From the NCBI RefSeq assembly GCF_001650195.1, contig NZ_LXYR01000009.1, forward strand, positions 1 to 64,000: a stretch of DNA of 64,000 bases. The letters are read 5' to 3'. Numbering within the stretch: the first letter of the stretch is position 1; each line of letters begins with the position of its first letter. The notes beneath the pieces are model-generated. The model was not told where the DNA came from, ran no database searches, and saw only the letters and a program-made list of their open reading frames with translations. The translations under genes and the position numbers were made by a program. Positions 32,606 to 41,048 of the stretch are shown one piece after another. Origin of the DNA: Phormidesmis priestleyi BC1401. GTDB taxonomy: Bacteria; Cyanobacteriota; Cyanobacteriia; Leptolyngbyales; Leptolyngbyaceae.

Positions 32606-34165
32606 ATGGGTCAGTTAGAGCAGTGGATTATGCAAGAAATGTATCGATTTTTAGCTGTTTTGTGGGTGATCGTCCTAAGTTGGAGCGTAGTTCCTCAAGC
32701 CGCACTCGCTCGAACTCAAACCCCAGAGACAGCGCCCGTTCAGTCGATCCAGCCTTATTTAGATCGGGTGATCGATCGAGTCACCGAATTCAAACTCGAT
32801 AACGGCTTAAAGTTTATTGTTTTAGAGCGGCACGAGGCTCCGGTGGTGTCGTTTCTCACTTATGCCAACGTGGGCGGAGCAAACGAACCTGATAAAAAAA
32901 CAGGAGTTGCCCATTTTTTAGAGCATCTCGCCTTTAAAGGCACGACGCGCATCGGGACAGACAATTATCAAGCTGAAAAGCCATTGCTCGATCGCTTGGA
33001 TCAACTGGCAGAAAAGATTCAGACAACGAGCGATCAGGCGACTCGCACCCGCTTACAGCAAGAGTTCGATCAAACCGAAGCTGCTGCCGGAAAGTTTGTG
33101 AAGCAGAACGAATTTGGTCGCATCGTCGAACAGTCGGGAGGCGTAGGACTGAATGCCAACACCTCTAGCGAAGCGACTCGATATTTCTACAGCTTTCCGT
33201 CCAATAAACTAGAACTCTGGATGTCGCTGGAATCAGAGCGATTTTTAGATCCGGTGTTTCGAGAGTTTTATAAAGAGAAGGCAGTCATCTTAGAAGAGCG
33301 ACGACTGCGAACTGAAAACTCTCCGATCGGGCAAATGATCGAGGTTTTCTTAAATGCTGCGTTTCAAGTGCATCCTTATCGTCGCCCGGTGATTGGGTTC
33401 GACCAAGACATTCGCAACCTGACTCGACCCGACGTGCAGCAATTTTTTGACACCCACTACACGCCCAATAATTTGACGATCGCAGTCGTTGGCGATGTCA
33501 ACCCCGTTGAAGTGAAGCGTCTAGCTCAAACTTATTTTGGGCGCTATAAAGCCAAACCCAAACCGCCCGAAGTCACTGCGATCGAGCCACCTCAAACCCA
33601 AACCAGAGAAGTTACTCTCAAGCTCAATTCCCAGCCCTGGTATCTCGAAGGCTATCACCGTCCTAGTTTGAGCCATCCCGATAGCGTGGTTTATGAAGCG
33701 ATCGCCAGTCTTCTCAGCGATGGGCGAACGTCTCGCCTCTATAAAACCTTGGTTGAAGAGAAGCGAGTCGCCTTGACCGCCCAAGGCTTTAACGGATTTC
33801 CGGGAGATAAATATCCGACGTTAATCATGTTTTATGCGCTGACGGCTCCCGGAAAATCGGTGGATGATGTCTCGACGGAATTACGATCGCAGATCGAACG
33901 CCTCAAAACCGAGCCAGTTTCTGCCCAAGAATTAGATCGCGTTAAAACCCAAGCTCGCGCCGGACTGCTGCGATCGCTCGACTCAAATTCTGGCATGGCA
34001 GAATCGCTTTTAGAATACGAAATCAAAACCGGAAGCTGGCGCAATTTGTTTAAGCAAGTCGATGCCATTGCTGCCATTACGCCTGCCGATATTCAGCGAG
34101 TTTCTCAAGCCACCTTTACGAGTCAAAATCGCACGATCGGACGCATACTTCCTCAAGGAAATTAA
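32606..34165 (+). CDS. M16 family zinc metallopeptidase, catalytic subunit
   Basis: 519 residues. The inverted zinc motif HxxEH is present as VAHFLEHLAFKGTTRIG (about 109-125). A downstream glutamate ligand is expected in the helix containing LELWMSLESERFLDP (about 208-222). The N terminus carries a signal sequence, YRFLAVLWVIVLSWSVVPQAALA, which would fit best if translation began at ATG 32639 (MYRFLA). Periplasmic or cell-surface insulinase-like peptidases of this group form pairs with an inactive partner, and the next gene (27 bases downstream) is such a partner. Substrates are probably unfolded peptides; not established. Confidence 0.88.
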   Translation: MGQLEQWIMQEMYRFLAVLWVIVLSWSVVPQAALARTQTPETAPVQSIQPYLDRVIDRVTEFKLDNGLKFIVLERHEAPVVSFLTYANVGGANEPDKKTGVAHFLEHLAFKGTTRIGTDNYQAEKPLLDRLDQLAEKIQTTSDQATRTRLQQEFDQTEAAAGKFVKQNEFGRIVEQSGGVGLNANTSSEATRYFYSFPSNKLELWMSLESERFLDPVFREFYKEKAVILEERRLRTENSPIGQMIEVFLNAAFQVHPYRRPVIGFDQDIRNLTRPDVQQFFDTHYTPNNLTIAVVGDVNPVEVKRLAQTYFGRYKAKPKPPEVTAIEPPQTQTREVTLKLNSQPWYLEGYHRPSLSHPDSVVYEAIASLLSDGRTSRLYKTLVEEKRVALTAQGFNGFPGDKYPTLIMFYALTAPGKSVDDVSTELRSQIERLKTEPVSAQELDRVKTQARAGLLRSLDSNSGMAESLLEYEIKTGSWRNLFKQVDAIAAITPADIQRVSQATFTSQNRTIGRILPQGN

Positions 34166-34192
34166 GCCCTATCTATATCAAAGGCACTTTTT

Positions 34193-35683
34193 ATGAAAAC
34201 GACCGATCGCAAACAACGAATCGCCAGAATTATTACTCTCGTATTCACATTTATTGTGGTGCCGCTCGTCATATTATTGTTGACGCTCGTGCTTCCGGCT
34301 TCAGCAGACACCGCTAAATACTACACCGACTTAAAATTAGCGCCCGCCCCCGCAATCAAAGTTCCTGACTACAGCCGTTTTGAGCTTAAAAATGGCATGG
34401 TCGTCTACTTGATGGAGGATCATGAGTTGCCTTTGGTCAGCGGCACTGCATTGATTCGGACGGGCGATCGCTTTGAGCCGGGTAGCAAAGTCGGGTTGGC
34501 AGGCTTAACCGGAGCGGTGATGCGATCGGGTGGCACTCAAAGCCATTCCCCAGATGAATTAAACCAAATCCTAGAGCAACGAGCCGCCTCGATCGAGTCG
34601 GGCATCGGCAGCACGTCGGGGAGTGCCAGCTTCGACACGCTCAGCGAAGACTTATCTGAAGTGTTCAATTTATTTGCAGAAGTCATTCAGCAACCCGCGT
34701 TTGCGCCTGAGAAGTTTAATCTGGCAAAACTGCAAACTCAAGGGGGCATTGCTCGACGAAATGATGACCCCAACGGCATCACAGGGCGAGAGTTTGAAAA
34801 GCTGCTTTATGGTGACAAAAGCCCTTACGCGCGAGTGGTGGAATATGCCACGATCGAGACCATTTCGCGCGACGATTTAATCGGGTTTTATCAGCAATAT
34901 TTTCGTCCAAGTAATCTGCTATTAGGAATCGTGGGAGATTTTGACAGCAAGACGATGCGATCGCAAATCGAGTCTAAATTTGGCATCTGGAATCCGACCC
35001 TGCAAACACCAAAATCTGACTTGCCCAACGTTGCCCAAGCGAACCAAAGCGGGATTTTCTTCGTCGATCAGCCGCTGTTGACGCAGAGTTATATTCAAAT
35101 GGGTCATCTCGGCGGACAGTTAAATAGCCCTGATTATCCCGCGTTGTCGGTGATGAACGCGGTGTTAAGCGGGTTTGGCGGACGGCTGTTTAACGAGGTG
35201 CGATCGCGTCAGGGTCTCGCCTACTCTGTGTATGCAAGCTGGAGTCCGCAGTATGATTTTCCGGGGGTGTTTGTTGCCGGAGGGCAGACTCGATCGGATG
35301 CCACCGTTCCCTTTATCAAATCAGTGTTGGGTGAGTTAGAAAAAGTTAGGACTCAGCCTATCGCGACGCGCGAACTCGCCTTTGCAAAAGATTCGGTGCT
35401 AAATTCGTTTATCTTCAACTTTCAAGATCCTAGTCAGACGCTTTCACGACTCTTGAGATACGAATATTTTGGCTATCCCAAAGACTTTATTTTTCAATAT
35501 CGCAAAGCCATCGAAGCGACCTCGATCGCTGACATTCAACGAGTTGCCAAAACCTATCTTCAACCCAATAAAATTGTGACCCTTGTTGTCGGCAATCAAA
35601 AAGAAATTCAGCCGACTCTTGCAAGTTTGGGACAAAAAGTTACGGCGATCGACATCACAATCCCGCAACCCAAACAACTTTAA
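34193..35683 (+). CDS. M16 family peptidase-like partner, zinc motif absent
   Basis: 496 residues. After a signal sequence (ITLVFTFIVVPLVILLLTLV, about 13-32) comes an M16 fold, GMVVYLMEDHELPLVSGTAL (about 68-87). At the site of HxxEH the sequence reads VGLAGLTGAVMRSGGT, so zinc cannot bind and catalysis is lost. It keeps the C-terminal Arg/Tyr pair in VRSRQGLAYSVYASW, which in M16 dimers contributes to substrate binding. This is the non-catalytic half of a heterodimer with the preceding gene, as in the alpha/beta subunits of mitochondrial processing peptidase. Periplasmic by prediction. Confidence 0.88.
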   Translation: MKTTDRKQRIARIITLVFTFIVVPLVILLLTLVLPASADTAKYYTDLKLAPAPAIKVPDYSRFELKNGMVVYLMEDHELPLVSGTALIRTGDRFEPGSKVGLAGLTGAVMRSGGTQSHSPDELNQILEQRAASIESGIGSTSGSASFDTLSEDLSEVFNLFAEVIQQPAFAPEKFNLAKLQTQGGIARRNDDPNGITGREFEKLLYGDKSPYARVVEYATIETISRDDLIGFYQQYFRPSNLLLGIVGDFDSKTMRSQIESKFGIWNPTLQTPKSDLPNVAQANQSGIFFVDQPLLTQSYIQMGHLGGQLNSPDYPALSVMNAVLSGFGGRLFNEVRSRQGLAYSVYASWSPQYDFPGVFVAGGQTRSDATVPFIKSVLGELEKVRTQPIATRELAFAKDSVLNSFIFNFQDPSQTLSRLLRYEYFGYPKDFIFQYRKAIEATSIADIQRVAKTYLQPNKIVTLVVGNQKEIQPTLASLGQKVTAIDITIPQPKQL

Positions 35684-35691
35684 AAGAGACA

Positions 35692-36189
35692 TCAGACACT
35701 GCTCATCGCCGCAGATTTCTGGACTGCATAGTGTTCGTCAACCGCCTTGATCGTTGAGGTAAACCCTCGATCGGTCTGATGAGGCACTACTAAGGTTGGG
35801 CAAGAAGCATTGTGGATTACATAATGACCCGCATCGTTGAGCAGGTCTTCTGCTTCAGCAGGCAGTTCAGGCTGTCCTAAAATGATCAAATCGGCTCCCC
35901 ATGAATTCGCAATCTCGCAGATTTTTTTTCCTACATGACCGAGCGGTTGAGCGATGTCAGCCATCAAACCCACGTTGTTCACGACCTGAGAGAGCGATCG
36001 CAGTTCTTCTAAATCGCTGACCTGATAACTCCATTCTTCTGAGTGAGTTTCAGCATTATGAATCTGATTAGATAAGACGTTTAACAGCAGCAAGCGAGAG
36101 TGGTTTATTTTTGCCCAAGCGATCGCTGTCGCGAACACAGGCTGCGGGTTTTTAGCGTTGTCGAGCGCAATCAAAATTCTATCTAGCAT
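35692..36189 (-). CDS. Universal stress protein (UspA), atypical ATP loop
   Basis: 165 residues from ATG 36189 (MLDRILIALDNAKN). The fold pattern is typical: VFATAIAWAKINHSRLLLLN, ADIAQPLGHVGKKICEIANS and WGADLIILGQPELPAEAEDL. The ATP-binding G-2x-G-9x-G(S/T) signature is missing (GQPELPAEAEDLLNDAGHY), so it belongs to the non-ATP-binding kind. A similar protein (36556-37089) with an intact loop lies on the other side of a repeat element, suggesting duplication. Function: stress-induced signalling or protection; partner unknown. Alternative starts exist at ATG 36198 and TTG 36201. Confidence 0.85.
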   Translation of the reverse strand: MLDRILIALDNAKNPQPVFATAIAWAKINHSRLLLLNVLSNQIHNAETHSEEWSYQVSDLEELRSLSQVVNNVGLMADIAQPLGHVGKKICEIANSWGADLIILGQPELPAEAEDLLNDAGHYVIHNASCPTLVVPHQTDRGFTSTIKAVDEHYAVQKSAAMSSV

Positions 36190-36242
36190 GGCTCTCATCA
36201 ATGAATAAGTGAGTTGCGGTTTAATGGAGTCCCACCTGATCG

Positions 36243-36318
36243 GGCTTCGACTTCGCTCAGCCCTCGACTCTTAGCTAATAGGTTGAGTATCTAGTGAGTT
36301 GAGCGCAGTCGAAACCCC
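36243..36318. repeat. TTCGACTTCGCTCA hairpin repeat
   Basis: GGGCTTCGACTTCGCTCAGC (36242-36261) and TGAGCGCAGTCGAAACCCC (36300-36318) form an inverted repeat. Such GTTTCGACTACGCTCA-like hairpins occur widely in cyanobacterial intergenic regions. Confidence 0.65.
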
Positions 36319-36368
36319 GGAAAACGCAGCGAGGATTTCTATTTTCGCGCAAGTCACTAACAGAGTTC

Positions 36369-36535
36369 GGCGTTGCTGAATGCAGCTATGAAATGCCCTC
36401 CTCACGAATTGGGGCAAGCCCTCGCCAACCCTTCTCCCTAGGGAGAAGGGACCCAGAATTCCTGTCCCCTCTCCTTTTGGGAGAGGGCTAGGGTGAGGGT
36501 AAAATCTGTGCTTCATAGATCGATTCAGCAACGCC
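36369..36535. repeat. MITE-like element, GGCGTTGCTGAAT terminal repeats (copy 3, complete)
   Basis: Perfect 13-bp terminal inverted repeats: GGCGTTGCTGAAT at 36369-36381 and ATTCAGCAACGCC at 36523-36535. The interior has the CCCTCCTCACGAA piece seen at 21851 and 55830, and two hairpins of the CCCTTCTCCC / GGGAGAAGGG type. It lies between two related stress-protein genes. Confidence 0.9.
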
Positions 36536-36555
36536 CAGAGTTCATTGGACATCCT

Positions 36556-37089
36556 CTAACGGACGATCGCAGCTTTAGACTGCGGTTGATGGTCTGATTG
36601 AGACGCTTTCATCAATCCTTGAACAGTTAACACTGAGCAAGGCGCATGGTGCAATACATAGTTGCTGACACTGCCGACAAAAAATTCACTTAGCCCAGAG
36701 CGACCTTGACGACCAACGATGATCAAATCTGCGCCCCAAGTGTGAGCAATCTCGCAAATCGTGCGACCCGGATCACCAAAATTTTGGCTAAATTCTGCCG
36801 CAACTCCGGCTGCGATCGCGGTTTGACTGAGCGATCGTAGCGACTCCAAGGCTTCTCGCTCAAACTCTTGCCACTGATTTGCATAGATTTGCACCGTCTC
36901 ACGATGTAGCCCTGGATAGATTCCATCGATCGCAGGATAAACTGAGCCTGGATATTCTCCATCAAACGGAGACAGCACATGCAGCAACATCACAGAGGCT
37001 TGAGTAGCTTTTGCCAAGGCAATGGCTTCGGCAAAAACTTGCTGACTGCTATCAGAGCGATCGAGCGCAATTAAGATCTTTTGAAACAT
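36556..37089 (-). CDS. Universal stress protein (UspA), ATP-binding type
   Basis: 177 residues from ATG 37089 (MFQKILIALDRSDSSQQVFA); a longer frame to 37179 adds unrelated sequence. The ATP-binding signature is intact as LIIVGRQGRSGLSEFFVGSV (G-2x-G-9x-G-S). The loop around residues 45-70 (SPFDGEYPGSVYPAIDGIYPG) is an insertion seen in cyanobacterial members. It shares the N-terminal pattern with the 35692-36189 gene. Likely a homodimeric cytoplasmic stress protein. Also flanked by the MITE-like element on its downstream side. Confidence 0.9.
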   Translation of the reverse strand: MFQKILIALDRSDSSQQVFAEAIALAKATQASVMLLHVLSPFDGEYPGSVYPAIDGIYPGLHRETVQIYANQWQEFEREALESLRSLSQTAIAAGVAAEFSQNFGDPGRTICEIAHTWGADLIIVGRQGRSGLSEFFVGSVSNYVLHHAPCSVLTVQGLMKASQSDHQPQSKAAIVR

Positions 37090-37303
37090 AGAGTTTCTAG
37101 CCTCCATTAGCGAAGATTTTTTATCCCTAGCTCTAGCTATAGAGAAACAATTTGAGGAACTTGTGAGGATAAGAGACAAAGAGCGTTAGCCAGGGAAGTC
37201 TACCTGAGCAAGGCAGAGATGATCTATCTTACGCATGAGGCAGATGCTGAGAGAAACTGAAATGATCGACTCATAACAAGTAGATTAATCCCGGCATCGA
37301 CTT

Positions 37304-37714
37304 ATGAATTTTTCACCCTCTATTACCTCCACCGATCGCATTCTTGTGGTTGATGATGTTGCTGATAACTCTTTTTTGCTACAAATGCTTTTAGAAGATG
37401 AAGGCTACCAGGTTGAAGTGGCTGATAGCGGCGCGGCTGCACTCGCCATAATTGAATCAGCCCCACCTAAATTAGTCTTACTAGATGTGATGATGCCCGG
37501 AATGAATGGCTACGAAGTCGCACAGCAGATTCGAGAGAATATTGAACTGCCATTTATCCCGATCGTCATGGTCACAGGTCACGATCAGCCTACGGTTTCT
37601 AAGAGTGTTCAGGTTGAGGGATTCTTGAGAAAGCCGATCGAGTTCGATGAGCTTTTGTCTCAAGTTCACGCCATTTTAGAACGTGCTCGAAAAAAGACCG
37701 TCGAGCGGGTATAG
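37304..37714 (+). CDS. Single-domain response regulator (CheY-like)
   Basis: 136 residues, one receiver domain. The acidic pair D17-D18 is in ILVVDDV; the phospho-acceptor is D61 in LVLLDVMMPG; the conserved Thr is in VMVTGHD and the Lys in FLRKPIEFDEL. No output domain, so it works by protein-protein contact or as a phosphate relay. No sensor kinase gene is adjacent; candidate partners in this window are the hybrid kinase at 1699-5010 and the GAF kinase at 56313-58241, but pairing is not shown by position. Confidence 0.92.
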   Translation: MNFSPSITSTDRILVVDDVADNSFLLQMLLEDEGYQVEVADSGAAALAIIESAPPKLVLLDVMMPGMNGYEVAQQIRENIELPFIPIVMVTGHDQPTVSKSVQVEGFLRKPIEFDELLSQVHAILERARKKTVERV

Positions 37715-37787
37715 GGATTGACAGCCCTGACCGTTAGGTTGTGCGATTTAGACAACGGTTTGTCTGAGACAGATCGCTTGACGGTTG

Positions 37788-38357
37788 CTAACAGATAGCG
37801 GCTACAGGCTCATAGAGAGCGGTTTCGATTTTGCTCAATGCGTCCTCAAAGTCATCGTTCACGATTTGAACGTCAAACTCTTTGGCAGCACTTAGCTCTT
37901 CTCGTGCATGGGTTAGGCGACGAGTGATCGCGTCTTCTGAATCTTGTGCTCGTCCTCGAATGCGATTTTCTAGCTCACTCAATGACGGGGGCAAAATAAA
38001 CATTCGTAGAGCACTAGGGAACGTTTTGCGAATTTGCCGTGCGCCATCTAGCTCAATTTCTAGAATGACCCACTTGTCATCTTGAATTTTCTCTTCAACC
38101 GCTTTCCGAGGAGTGCCATAACAGTTTCCGGCAAACTCTGCCCATTCGAGCAATTCGCCTTGAGCCACCATCCGCTCAAACTGAGGACGGGTCACAAAAT
38201 AATAATTTTGTCCATCCACCTCGCCTTGACGAGGGGCACGCGTGGTTACTGAAACTGACACATAAAGGTCAGGATGTCGGTGAACGAGCGATCGTAGTAA
38301 CGTTCCTTTTCCGACTCCGCTGGGTCCTGTCAATACAATCAATCTGCCCTTGCCCAT
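37788..38357 (-). CDS. gmk: Guanylate kinase
   Basis: 189 residues. Transfers phosphate from ATP to GMP. P-loop [20 protein letters not shown] (about 3-22), GMP-binding [21 protein letters not shown] (read in outline, about 35-55), and the lid with [16 protein letters not shown]. Normal length. It is 124 bases downstream of remA on the same strand, the same gene order as in Bacillus and many other bacteria, so the two may be cotranscribed. Confidence 0.96.
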   Translation of the reverse strand: MGKGRLIVLTGPSGVGKGTLLRSLVHRHPDLYVSVSVTTRAPRQGEVDGQNYYFVTRPQFERMVAQGELLEWAEFAGNCYGTPRKAVEEKIQDDKWVILEIELDGARQIRKTFPSALRMFILPPSLSELENRIRGRAQDSEDAITRRLTHAREELSAAKEFDVQIVNDDFEDALSKIETALYEPVAAIC

Positions 38358-38481
38358 GTGCCTGCCTCAAATTGATTAGCGCTAAGTGTTCCCAATGTTG
38401 CTGATTAAGTGAGTATAGCGTGCAATCATAAAGGGTGGGGGAAAGACGCAGTCTACGAGAAGGTTTTATTTTTGTCGCCCT

Positions 38482-38748
38482 CTAACCGTCGTCATGAGAA
38501 TCTTTGCTGAGAGTAAATCGATTGGCAACGGTTTCTGGCTGAATTGCCGAGAGAATAACGTGTCCAGAGTCAGCAATAATGACGGCGCGGGTGCGTCTGC
38601 CATAGGTGGCATCAATGAGTTTCTTCTCCTCTCTTGCGTCGGTGATGATACGCTTAATGGGGGCAGATTCTGGGCTGACGATCGCCACCACTCGCCCAGC
38701 GGACACAATATTACCGAATCCAATGTTGACCAGTTTGATGTCCGTCAT
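38482..38748 (-). CDS. remA: RemA-like DNA-binding regulator (DUF370)
   Basis: 88 residues, matching the RemA/DUF370 family in length and pattern: [20 protein letters not shown] (about 7-26), then [20 protein letters not shown] (about 29-48) and [20 protein letters not shown] (about 50-69). In Bacillus subtilis RemA is a ring-forming DNA-binding activator of biofilm-matrix and osmoprotection genes. Its targets in cyanobacteria are not known to me. Located immediately upstream of gmk, as in Firmicutes. Confidence 0.9.
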   Translation of the reverse strand: MTDIKLVNIGFGNIVSAGRVVAIVSPESAPIKRIITDAREEKKLIDATYGRRTRAVIIADSGHVILSAIQPETVANRFTLSKDSHDDG

Positions 38749-38911
38749 AAGAAGCTGACTTCCGCAGAAGGCAATGAATAAGGGAGTTGTTTTTCATCGT
38801 ATCTATAAAAAAAACTCGCAACAAGGTGAAACCTAACTTGAAACAGAGGAAATCCGCTGTTCTAGACTTCTAATCTTTTGAGTATCAGTCCCAACTTTTT
38901 CTAAAAATCCC

Positions 38912-40681
38912 TTGCAACCTGTTGACTTTACAACCCTCACAGCCCTCTGCGGTGAACTTCGCACTACCTGGCTGCCTGCCCGACTGGAGCAGGTCTATCA
39001 GCGCGATCGCTTTACGCTCTGTCTGGCACTTCGCACCGTCAATCAACGCAGTTGGCTGACGATCTCTTGGCATCCTCAAGCCGCTCGATTGAGCATTAGC
39101 AGTCCGCCACCCCGAACGCCTGACACTTTTACGTTTAGTCAGCAGTTGATTCATCAATTAGGTGGGCTGGCGCTAGTCGCGATCGAGCCTGTCTCACCGT
39201 GGGAACGCGCGATCGATTTGCAGTTTTCTCGCCGCCCTGGAGACCCCGCCCTCTGGCATCTCTATGTTGAGATTATGGGCAAATATAGCAATGTGATTTT
39301 GGCAAATCGAGACAATCTGATCGTCACAGCAGCGCATCAAGTCAGCGCCAATCAGTCGAGCGTCCGTCCGATTCAAACCGGACAGCCCTACGAGTTGCCG
39401 CCCGCCCTCACCGATCCTGCGCCGACGTTGAGCGAGACACCAGAAAGTTGGCGATCGCGCGTCAGCCTGATTCCCGGTGCGATTCGTCGAAATCTGATCA
39501 AAAGCTATCGAGGACTCAGTTCTGCGTTGCTGCTATCGATGTTAGATACCGCAGATATAGAACCCGATCATCTTACCGAAACGTTGACCGACGCGGAGTG
39601 GCAGCGTCTCTTCACTTGCTGGCAAACCTGGCTCAAGACGTTAGAAAATGGTGACTTTCAACCTGGCTGGACGGCAGATGGCTACACCGTGATGGGCTGG
39701 AGCCTGACTCAGCGAACCGACACGGTTGAGGAAGTCGTCGATCGCTACTACACTGACCATCTCAATCGTCAAGAATTTAGCCAACTGCGTCATCAAATTC
39801 GACAGAAGCTAGACAATGTGTTGAGCAAGCTGCGCGTCAAAGCAGAGACGTTTTCGAGTCGATTGGATCAGTCCGATCGAGCCGATCAATCCAAGCAGCA
39901 AGCCGATTTGCTGATGGCGAATCTGCACGAGTGGAAACCGGGTATGAAAGCGATCGAGCTACTCGATTTTGAAACTGAGAAGCCTGTGACGATTCCGCTC
40001 AATCCCGAAAAAAACGCGGTTCAAAACGCGCAAGCTCTCTATAAGCGTCACCAAAAATTAAGGCGAACCCGTGCCGCAACCGAACCTTTATTAAACGCGG
40101 TGCAGGACGAAATCGATTATTTAGAACAAGTCGAAGCGGCGATCGAGCAGTTTAACGACTATCAAACCTCAGACGATTTAGAAGCCCTCGAAGAAATCAA
40201 AGATGAACTGATTCAGCAGGGCTATATGGAAGGGTCAGACTATCGTAAAGAGGATCGTAAAGAGGTCAGCAAAGACGATTTGGCGAGTCATCCCTACCGA
40301 TTCAAAACTCCCGGAGGATTTGACCTCCTGGTTGGACGCAACAATCGCCAAAATGATCACTTAACGTTCAGAGAGGCAAATGACTATGATCTCTGGTTTC
40401 ACACCCAAGAGATTCCGGGGAGCCACGTTTTGCTGCGTCTAGAGCCTGGAGCCGTCGCCGACGACGCTGATTTGCAATTTGTAGCTGACATGGCGGCTTA
40501 CTATAGTCGATCGCGCCAGAGCGAACAGGTTCCCGTCGTCTACACAGAGCCTCGCCACGTCTATAAACCCAAAGGAGCCAAACCTGGCATCGCAATTTAT
40601 AAACAAGAACGCATCATTTGGGGACAGCCCCAGCGCGCCAGTCGCTACCTTGCCCAACCCACCTCCAGCCCCACCCCATAG
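38912..40681 (+). CDS. NFACT/RqcH-family protein (Rqc2 homologue)
   Basis: 589 residues beginning at TTG 38912, the only start after an in-frame TGA at 38879. N-terminal NFACT-N (TWLPARLEQVYQRDRFTLCL, about 19-38), helical and coiled-coil middle (about 230-430, with QQADLLMANLHEWKPGMKAI), and C-terminal NFACT-R (DLLVGRNNRQNDHLTF, then DLWFHTQEIPGSHVLLR, about 473-510). This is the RqcH/FbpA architecture. RqcH binds stalled 50S subunits and adds alanine tails for degradation. The name fibronectin-binding protein from some annotations is historical. Slight possibility that it only serves as a tRNA-related factor. Confidence 0.9.
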   Translation: MQPVDFTTLTALCGELRTTWLPARLEQVYQRDRFTLCLALRTVNQRSWLTISWHPQAARLSISSPPPRTPDTFTFSQQLIHQLGGLALVAIEPVSPWERAIDLQFSRRPGDPALWHLYVEIMGKYSNVILANRDNLIVTAAHQVSANQSSVRPIQTGQPYELPPALTDPAPTLSETPESWRSRVSLIPGAIRRNLIKSYRGLSSALLLSMLDTADIEPDHLTETLTDAEWQRLFTCWQTWLKTLENGDFQPGWTADGYTVMGWSLTQRTDTVEEVVDRYYTDHLNRQEFSQLRHQIRQKLDNVLSKLRVKAETFSSRLDQSDRADQSKQQADLLMANLHEWKPGMKAIELLDFETEKPVTIPLNPEKNAVQNAQALYKRHQKLRRTRAATEPLLNAVQDEIDYLEQVEAAIEQFNDYQTSDDLEALEEIKDELIQQGYMEGSDYRKEDRKEVSKDDLASHPYRFKTPGGFDLLVGRNNRQNDHLTFREANDYDLWFHTQEIPGSHVLLRLEPGAVADDADLQFVADMAAYYSRSRQSEQVPVVYTEPRHVYKPKGAKPGIAIYKQERIIWGQPQRASRYLAQPTSSPTP

Positions 40682-40781
40682 AGACTCTTCGATGGAACGT
40701 CTCCGCACGGTTTTGCAGTGGCGAATCCCGTTTCATTCATCCACCATCAGAGATAGATAGGTCAGGAATCGATGAAGTTTC

Positions 40782-40812
40782 GTGACAAAAGGTTTGTGTT
40801 TATTGTTACAAT
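40782..40812 (+). promoter_or_regulatory. Promoter-like boxes before the candidate RNA
   Basis: GTGACA at 40782-40787 and TACAAT at 40807-40812, spaced 19 bases, resemble -35 and -10 boxes of a sigma-70 promoter. Confidence 0.4.
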
Positions 40813-40818
40813 ATCGAA

Positions 40819-40939
40819 CGATCGGGGCTTGATGACCCTGTAGACCCGCTGCATGTTTAGGAACGCGCAGTTTGGTTTTCTCCACCGTAAAACAACAGGT
40901 TGATTCATAGCCAGCTTCTGACGAGGCTGGCTCTTTTTT
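40819..40939 (+). ncRNA. Candidate small RNA (about 120 nt) or leader of the glycosyltransferase gene
   Basis: The region begins just after a TACAAT box and ends at a strong terminator. Inside, GGGGCTTGATGACCC can fold into a hairpin. There is no open frame with a ribosome site. I do not recognise a known RNA family: the conserved core of the signal recognition RNA and of tmRNA is absent. It could also be an attenuated leader for the gene starting at 41049. Confidence 0.45.
40909..40939 (+). terminator. Intrinsic terminator
   Basis: AGCCAGC (40909-40915) pairs with GCTGGCT (40926-40932); the tail is CTTTTTT. A clean Rho-independent terminator on the plus strand, 110 bases before the next gene. 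Confidence 0.85.
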
Positions 40940-41048
40940 GGTCGTAGGCTTTTCTGGAAATACAGCGCTTAAAGTTTGTGCGATTTGAGCGATTCGCGAT
41001 CGCCCCTTGATATGATGCAAGCTTCAAGCCCGATCGCCCCTCCTAACT

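Larger units (their letters stand above)
36190..36555. other. 366-bp gap made mostly of two repeat elements
   Basis: It holds a short TTCGACTTCGCTCA-type hairpin (36243-36318) and the MITE-like element at 36369-36535. No gene is supported. Confidence 0.7.
40682..41048. other. 367-bp gap with a candidate small RNA
   Basis: The minus-strand frame of 95 codons at 40733-41020 looks spurious. On the plus strand a promoter-like pair and a strong terminator bound a candidate RNA at 40819-40939, listed separately. Confidence 0.55.

Noticed and set aside
40733-41020. 95-residue open frame on the minus strand
   Set aside because: It runs antisense through the terminator and candidate RNA, has no ribosome site or family likeness, and its residues follow the hairpin sequence.
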